Of a stretch of DNA of 36,885 nucleotides, positions 33,501 through 36,885 are shown in pieces. Position 1 is the stretch's first letter. Each line of letters starts with the position of its first letter. The translations under genes and the position numbers were made by a program. The stretch comes from JBFMFE01 sp040752295. Its GTDB lineage: Bacteria > UBP15 > UBA6099 > JBFMBQ01. The notes under the pieces were generated by a model that saw only the letters and a list, made by a program, of their open reading frames with translations, had not been told where the DNA came from and did no database searches. The stretch lies in NCBI GenBank assembly GCA_040752295.1, contig JBFMFE010000092.1:1-36885 (forward strand). Direction: 5' to 3'.

Positions 33501-35010
33501 AGCTTCGCAGTTCGACTCCGAGGGCGTTCAGGTTCCAGGGACCGTATTTGTAGGCGAGCTGAAGTCCGGTGGCGGCTTTCACGGGGAGTCCCACGAGGGA
33601 GGCGCCCGCGAGGCTCGCGCTGAAATCGCCGAAAAGCAACTCGCCCCTCGTCCCTATGAGCCGCATCCTTATCTGCTGGTCCTGGTGCGGCGAGTCAACA
33701 AGCTCTCCCTTGAGACCGATGCCGTTCGGGAAACTGCCCGACATCTTCAGGTCCCACGTCTGTTCGAGGTACATCTTTTCTATCGTGGCGGTGTATCCCG
33801 TCGTCTGCTGCGCCGCCGCGCCGGGCGCAGCCGCCGCCCCGGCGGTCTGCTGCGAGTTTGAAATCCGGAACGAGACGCTCCCGTTCAGTTCGAAGTTCCC
33901 GGGGCAGAGCGTGGGGGGAAGATCGGGGTCGCACGAGAGTTTTCCGGACGCGACGGACACGACGGCGTCCTCCCTGAGAAGCGTGGCGTCAACCGCCGAC
34001 ACCGGGAGAAGCACCTCCGATAAGCGGACGGCGGCGGCGGGCGTCACGCCCCTCGCTTTGAAATAGAGGCTCACGAGCCTGACGGGGAACTGCGGGTTCT
34101 CGAGTTTCACGTCCATCGGCGTCATGACCACGAGTCTGATCTCGCCCTTCGTTCTGTCAACCTGGTTCTGGAACTCGAACGTGAACGGCTCGACGAGTTC
34201 GACCCTGTTGTTCGTCGCGTTCCCGCCCGAGTCGGTCGGCGTGAGATAGCGGGCGTCGTAACTGACCGTCAGAGACGCGCCGGAAAGCAGCTCGTAGCGC
34301 GGAAACTTCTTTATCAACACGTCCAGCCGCACCCACTGACCCTGACCTATCGTTATGCTCTTCTTCGAGAAGCCCATGATCGCGTCCGCCATCTCCCGTT
34401 CCCTGACGTCCTTCAGTTCCACCCCGCCGAGCGCGGTCTCCGCCTCCACGGCGCGCTTTTTGACCTCCACGCCCGCCGACAGAAGGTTATTCTCGCTCAT
34501 CAGCGCGCTGTACAGCAGCGGGTCTATCCCCTCCTCTCCAATGCCGAACAACTGGTAGTATCCCGAAAGCGACGGCAGCCGCCTCTCGTCCGCCGTGACA
34601 ACCGACGAGGAAAAGTGAAAGACGGTCGCGCCGGGCGCGATCAGTCTCGCGCGCACGCGCAGGAATATCTTCCTTCCGGTCGGGGGTTCAGGCGCCCGCG
34701 CGCGGAAGATTATCGTTCCCGAGGCGGCGTCCACGCTGAACATCTCCACGGTCGAAAACGCGGCGTCGGAGGAGTAACGGTCCCTGTGGGCGGACACCTC
34801 AACCGCCGCGGGGTCGAATCTCACAAAAACCTGCCCGCCGATTACCTGCTCCCCGGCGACCGGCGCCAGCACCATGTCCACGTTGAAGCTCCCGCCCACC
34901 CTGACGACCGGATTTTCCACGCGCAGGGCGAAGCCGTCCGCGAGGCACGGGGAACCCGCCGCCCCCGAGAAGAGCGCGAGTATCATCACCGTGCGTCCGA
35001 AACGCTTCAT
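30565..35010 (-). CDS. Giant secreted cohesin-domain / outer-membrane beta-barrel protein
   Basis: 1481 residues from the ATG at 35010, where a signal peptide begins (MKRFGRTVMILALFSGAAGS, cleavage likely after PCLA). Residues about 27-170 and 220-360 look like two cohesin-type beta-sandwiches (VRVGGSFNVDMVLAPV, VFVRFDPAAVEV; WVRLDVLIKKF, LTVSYDARYL). The middle has modules such as PGDYEFDTSRGELRF and several Cys pairs (for example SICAPRTC). The last 450 or so residues alternate polar and aromatic strands typical of a beta-barrel (YNLSLDYSKSPGS, LTLSGSYTHRG, YDLRLGYRISDDTALDVQYY) with a Thr-rich loop near 31000, but no terminal Phe. Outer-membrane location with a periplasmic or surface cohesin end is inferred. 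The function is unknown. It lies 56 nt after metG, probably in the same transcript. The start has only a weak ribosome site. Confidence 0.75.
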   Translation of the reverse strand: MKRFGRTVMILALFSGAAGSPCLADGFALRVENPVVRVGGSFNVDMVLAPVAGEQVIGGQVFVRFDPAAVEVSAHRDRYSSDAAFSTVEMFSVDAASGTIIFRARAPEPPTGRKIFLRVRARLIAPGATVFHFSSSVVTADERRLPSLSGYYQLFGIGEEGIDPLLYSALMSENNLLSAGVEVKKRAVEAETALGGVELKDVREREMADAIMGFSKKSITIGQGQWVRLDVLIKKFPRYELLSGASLTVSYDARYLTPTDSGGNATNNRVELVEPFTFEFQNQVDRTKGEIRLVVMTPMDVKLENPQFPVRLVSLYFKARGVTPAAAVRLSEVLLPVSAVDATLLREDAVVSVASGKLSCDPDLPPTLCPGNFELNGSVSFRISNSQQTAGAAAAPGAAAQQTTGYTATIEKMYLEQTWDLKMSGSFPNGIGLKGELVDSPHQDQQIRMRLIGTRGELLFGDFSASLAGASLVGLPVKAATGLQLAYKYGPWNLNALGVELRSSPGQRIINGNGTKGPYSITGEGSPVIIPASVCVEKDGACMAPGDYEFDTSRGELRFTKEPLLKNQSVTFRYEQSALNFSMGNITGGRLEYVPENRSFKAGATFYTTTSAQEGVSMILSAAQTFNLFKLPDVEDASICAPRTCKEVQLDHPFIIEGSILITAPNATPVREKDYLGTRILLGHRGRFQGKVYLRTSDFQHHYESFTITYDYYNPSYVNPIGYRTYTVTNEKDTSRQPWPTQIVPGSETLFVSDDEDPYVNNDDYMLCFNDPSSRVPADDPDVCPGDFGVGVLTGYSYKLVPAGGSFYVEFTEPMIPQNVFTDPGKPVHVKMKYHTIPAFLPSSSEFEKQALGFDAQYKAGRKWTFDAEFGRTNSDLSSSLHTIEDRIEVDASTSYLQPSSGNVCSYEYVTGTYGTLKCRLSRDRVFGQVLVEIQRCRRDTVTGTCLDEFDVPETFTSVYHIDEGYVIMSGRNTAGAEYSTFPDRGDILIVDYVYELTVSRLVEGTARDFSAKYDSKKLNFTLRRFKKHPFYDKNMMARALAETSLTEGTLNLAIKNFRLDLSRRDPQVDTVDAAGVLKSSMKNPSDALTLNYNSGRLSSLTFSLKRGASRGVTDVATNQQTDTRTRENGFNVIYSIIKNGVLDATLTRNSTRLQNLLYPSASTMADTEAFGFTYRPRENFTAGYGNSTTRTSPGSRRSTELKYNLTFPVLRIAKAGVNKTRSKSSAVLATGAIGAVNDTIDYNLDISPFWRVSNMRYTFTRNDSPARGDATAGTRNDNQNLNFAFKLTRKINLNPTYQRTSYFSANSHTSQKTFGWTSAYGRTEGKITLSLSLNQTTTKGTTTTTTGGMTTATPTGTRKTGIIPKMTYVASKETTYNLSLDYSKSPGSVSRNWVASFTHTPGDRLTLSGSYTHRGAYGAAGSIYKTYDLRLGYRISDDTALDVQYYRGRVSNVSATSASSQRSVRFSAELKTSFKGAGAR

Positions 35011-35066
35011 CTCAAGTTTCAGGAAGCTCCGCAGAGAGGGCGCGCGGGTCGCGCAACGGGCGCGCC

Positions 35067-36590
35067 TCACAGCGCGGAAAGGTCCGCGCGGGGGAAGACC
35101 GGCTCGGGCTTTTTCACCCTTCTGCCCTGAACCGCGCCCCAGCGGAGCGCGTCGTCCCAGCGCAGTTTCCTCCCGTTCCATTCGAGCGAGAGCTGGTCGA
35201 ATATTTTCCCCGAAGTTCCCGGCATGACGGGGCTGGTCATGATCGCCACCGAGCGGACCGTCTCGAGTACGGTCACGAGCGTCTTTTCCATGGCCGGGAC
35301 GTCGCGGCGCGCCAGCTCCCAGGGCTTCCGCTCGTCAATGTACCTGTTCATGGAGCGCACGAGTTCCCAGACGCACTCCAGCCCCGACTTGAACTGGCAG
35401 GCGTCCATCAACCCGGCTGCCGCTGCGGCTGTCTTTCGCAGCGCGGCGTGCGCCTCGCCGTCGCCGGCGGCGTCCGGCACGCGACCTCCGGTGAACTTGT
35501 GAACAAGGTTGAGCGTGCGGTGGAGAAGGTTTCCGTAGTCGTTGGCGAGGTCCGCGTTCATGCGCGCGGCGAGCGCGCCGGCGCTGAATCGGGCGTCCTG
35601 CCCCAGCGCCATCTCGCGGAGAAAAAAGTAACGGAGCGCGTCCACGCCGAACATGCCGCCGATCTCGACCGGGTCGGTCACGTTCCCCCTGGATTTCGAC
35701 ATCCTGTCCTCGCCCTGGAGCCAGAATCCCGTCACGCACAGATGTCTCGGAGGCGGCGCGCCGAGGGCGAGAAGCATCGCCGGCCAGATCACGCCGTGGA
35801 ACCAGATTATGTCCTTCCCGATCACGTGCACGTCCGCGGGCCAGAACCTCGCGTACCTCCCCGTCTCGTCGGGGAAGCCGAGCGCCGACAGGTAGTTGAT
35901 CAGCGCGTCGAACCACACGTACACGGTGTGCCCGCGGTCGAAGGGCACCGGCACGCCCCACCTGACGGTTGACCGTGAGACGGAGATGTCCTGGAGTCCC
36001 TTCCCGACGCGGTTCAGCACCTCCGCGCGCCTGGATTCGGGAATGATGAAACCCGGATTTGCGGCGTAGAAATCCAGGAGTTTTCCGGCGTACGCGGACA
36101 TCCTGAAGAAATAGCTTTCCTCCTTGACGCGGCTTGTCTCCCTGCCGCATTCGGGGCAGAGGCGCCCGGCTGGGAGTTCGCCCTCGGACCAGAAGGTCTC
36201 GCAGGGCGTGCAGTACCAGCCCTCGTAGTGCCCCTTGTATATGTCGCCCTTGTCGTAGAGGCGTTCGAAAATCCACTGCACCACGCGTTCGTGGCGCTCC
36301 TCCGTGGTGCGTATGAAATCGTCGTTCGAGATCATCAGCGTCCGCCACACGTCCTTGAAAGTTTTGACGATCCCGTCCACGAATTCCTTCGTGTCCCTTC
36401 CCGCCTCCCGCGCGGCGTTTTCGAGTTTCTGCCCGTGTTCGTCGGTGCCGGTCAGGAACCAGACGTCCGCGCCGCGCATTCTGCGGTAGCGCGCGATCAC
36501 GTCCGCCAGGACCGTTGCGTAGGAATGACCGAGGTGCGGTCTGGCGTTGACGTAATAGATTGGTGTCGTGACGTAGAAACCCTTTTCCAC
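35067..36590 (-). CDS. metG: Methionyl-tRNA synthetase
   Basis: 507 residues. The class I HIGH motif is HLGH at 19-22 and KMSKS reads RMSKSRGN at about 300. A four-Cys zinc knuckle (CTPC...CPEC) inserts in the connective domain, and the anticodon-binding helical domain includes NRYIDERKPWELA. It charges tRNA-Met. The protein ends without the C-terminal tRNA-binding (OB-fold) domain, so it is the short type. The start ATG is 40 nt from a strong hairpin in the upstream DNA. Downstream, on the same strand, is the giant cohesin protein. Confidence 0.97.
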   Translation of the reverse strand: MEKGFYVTTPIYYVNARPHLGHSYATVLADVIARYRRMRGADVWFLTGTDEHGQKLENAAREAGRDTKEFVDGIVKTFKDVWRTLMISNDDFIRTTEERHERVVQWIFERLYDKGDIYKGHYEGWYCTPCETFWSEGELPAGRLCPECGRETSRVKEESYFFRMSAYAGKLLDFYAANPGFIIPESRRAEVLNRVGKGLQDISVSRSTVRWGVPVPFDRGHTVYVWFDALINYLSALGFPDETGRYARFWPADVHVIGKDIIWFHGVIWPAMLLALGAPPPRHLCVTGFWLQGEDRMSKSRGNVTDPVEIGGMFGVDALRYFFLREMALGQDARFSAGALAARMNADLANDYGNLLHRTLNLVHKFTGGRVPDAAGDGEAHAALRKTAAAAAGLMDACQFKSGLECVWELVRSMNRYIDERKPWELARRDVPAMEKTLVTVLETVRSVAIMTSPVMPGTSGKIFDQLSLEWNGRKLRWDDALRWGAVQGRRVKKPEPVFPRADLSAL

Positions 36591-36629
36591 CGGGCTGACC
36601 CCTTTCGTTTCAGCGCGCGCTCGATTTCA

Positions 36630-36650
36630 CCCCGGATTATTCATCCGGGG
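36630..36650 (-). promoter_or_regulatory. Hairpin in the metG upstream region
   Basis: CCCCGGAT (36630-36637) and ATCCGGGG (36643-36650) form a perfect 8-bp stem with a 5-nt loop, 39 nt before the metG start. It could be a leader hairpin or an upstream terminator. No T-run is adjacent. Confidence 0.4.
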
Positions 36651-36659
36651 AAACCGCAA

Positions 36660-36885
36660 TAATGCCGAATCTTCGTACAGCCCGCTCACCGTCTCGCGGG
36701 CGCTCGCAGACGTGCGCTCCTTCCTCGTCGCGCGCTCGCCGTTATCGGGCTTCCACCGTCGGTCACGTACCTCTCAAGTACGCTCCCGTCCGGTGTCCCC
36801 TGCGCTTGAGAAACGTCCTGTTTCTCCAGCTTCGGGCAGGTCGGAAACCTATCCCGCGCTCGGCGCGGGATGCATTCACCGGATG
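36660..36885 (-). other. Structured noncoding stretch at the window end
   Basis: No gene is supported. On the minus strand it contains at least three clean hairpins: ATCCCGCGC-CGA-GCGCGGGAT (36851-36871), GAGAAAC/GTTTCTC with a 5-nt loop (36808-36826) enclosed by a weaker outer CCTGC/GCAGG pair, and CGTAC/GTACG (36766-36770, 36778-36782). The spacing suggests a folded RNA or a repeat element running off the window, possibly the metG leader. T-box features were not convincing. Confidence 0.35.

Noticed and set aside
31924..33861. 645-codon plus-strand frame opposite the cohesin protein
   Set aside because: Mirror of the coding strand; no signal peptide or domain.
36591..36885. T-box leader for metG
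   Set aside because: A GGTGG-like string is present on the minus strand, but the conserved T-box core followed by a terminator could not be found.
1..36885. CRISPR array, rRNA or tRNA genes
   Set aside because: The repeats seen are irregular palindromes without regular spacers, and no tRNA cloverleaf or rRNA core was recognised by eye.

Overview
The window is about 37 kb of mostly GC-rich bacterial chromosome. It mixes housekeeping genes (dnaK-grpE-dnaJ-hspR, pyrG, thiL, metG, rdgB, a Ski2-like helicase) with accessory material (two toxin-antitoxin-like modules, an IS4-family insertion sequence, a possible remnant of a diversity-generating retroelement, several palindromic repeat families). 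A very large secreted protein with an apparent beta-barrel C-terminus suggests a cell with an outer membrane. However, DnaK lacks the insert usual in Proteobacteria, and the chaperone operon ends in hspR as in actinobacteria. I cannot assign a phylum. An uncultivated diderm lineage (for example Omnitrophota- or Auribacterota-like) would fit, but that is inference.

Layout. 1-2.3 kb is an accessory zone: mazEF with its own promoter and palindrome, a frameshifted four-helix-bundle (S23/Avd-like) gene between inverted GGGTATCGGGT repeats, a C-terminal FGE/C-type-lectin fragment resembling a DGR variable region, a palindromic repeat, and a HEPN-MNT pair whose MNT partner looks damaged. 2.4-6.1 kb holds an unusual protein that appears to be a flagellin with a von Willebrand A domain in place of the outer domains, then a Ski2/HelY-type RNA helicase. 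6.2-9.1 kb has rdgB (minus strand) and a GT20 trehalose-phosphate synthase-like gene with a clear promoter. 9.6-13.9 kb has a ClpX-like AAA+ ATPase translationally coupled (ATGA) to a membrane-embedded spermidine-synthase-like/TPR protein.

13.9-18.3 kb is the heat-shock operon dnaK-grpE-dnaJ-hspR. A near-consensus HspR box (HAIR) overlaps the -35 of a strong promoter, so the last gene probably represses its own operon. 18.3-21.5 kb is a second accessory zone: palindromic repeats, a complete IS4-family element with 17-bp ends and a 9-bp target duplication, an AT-rich methyltransferase that the IS separated from its upstream sequence, and a 25-bp inverted repeat that shares 39 bp with the element near position 1.5 kb.

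21.5-36.6 kb is all on the minus strand. Read in transcription order: metG, then the 1481-residue cohesin/beta-barrel protein, a HAD phosphatase, pyrG, a small AT-rich orphan, thiL, a degenerate GGDEF protein, and a GH38 alpha-mannosidase with an unusual N-terminus. Hairpin-rich noncoding DNA lies upstream of metG (36.63-36.87 kb) and between thiL and the orphan (26.98-27.17 kb). No rRNA, tRNA or CRISPR array was recognised.
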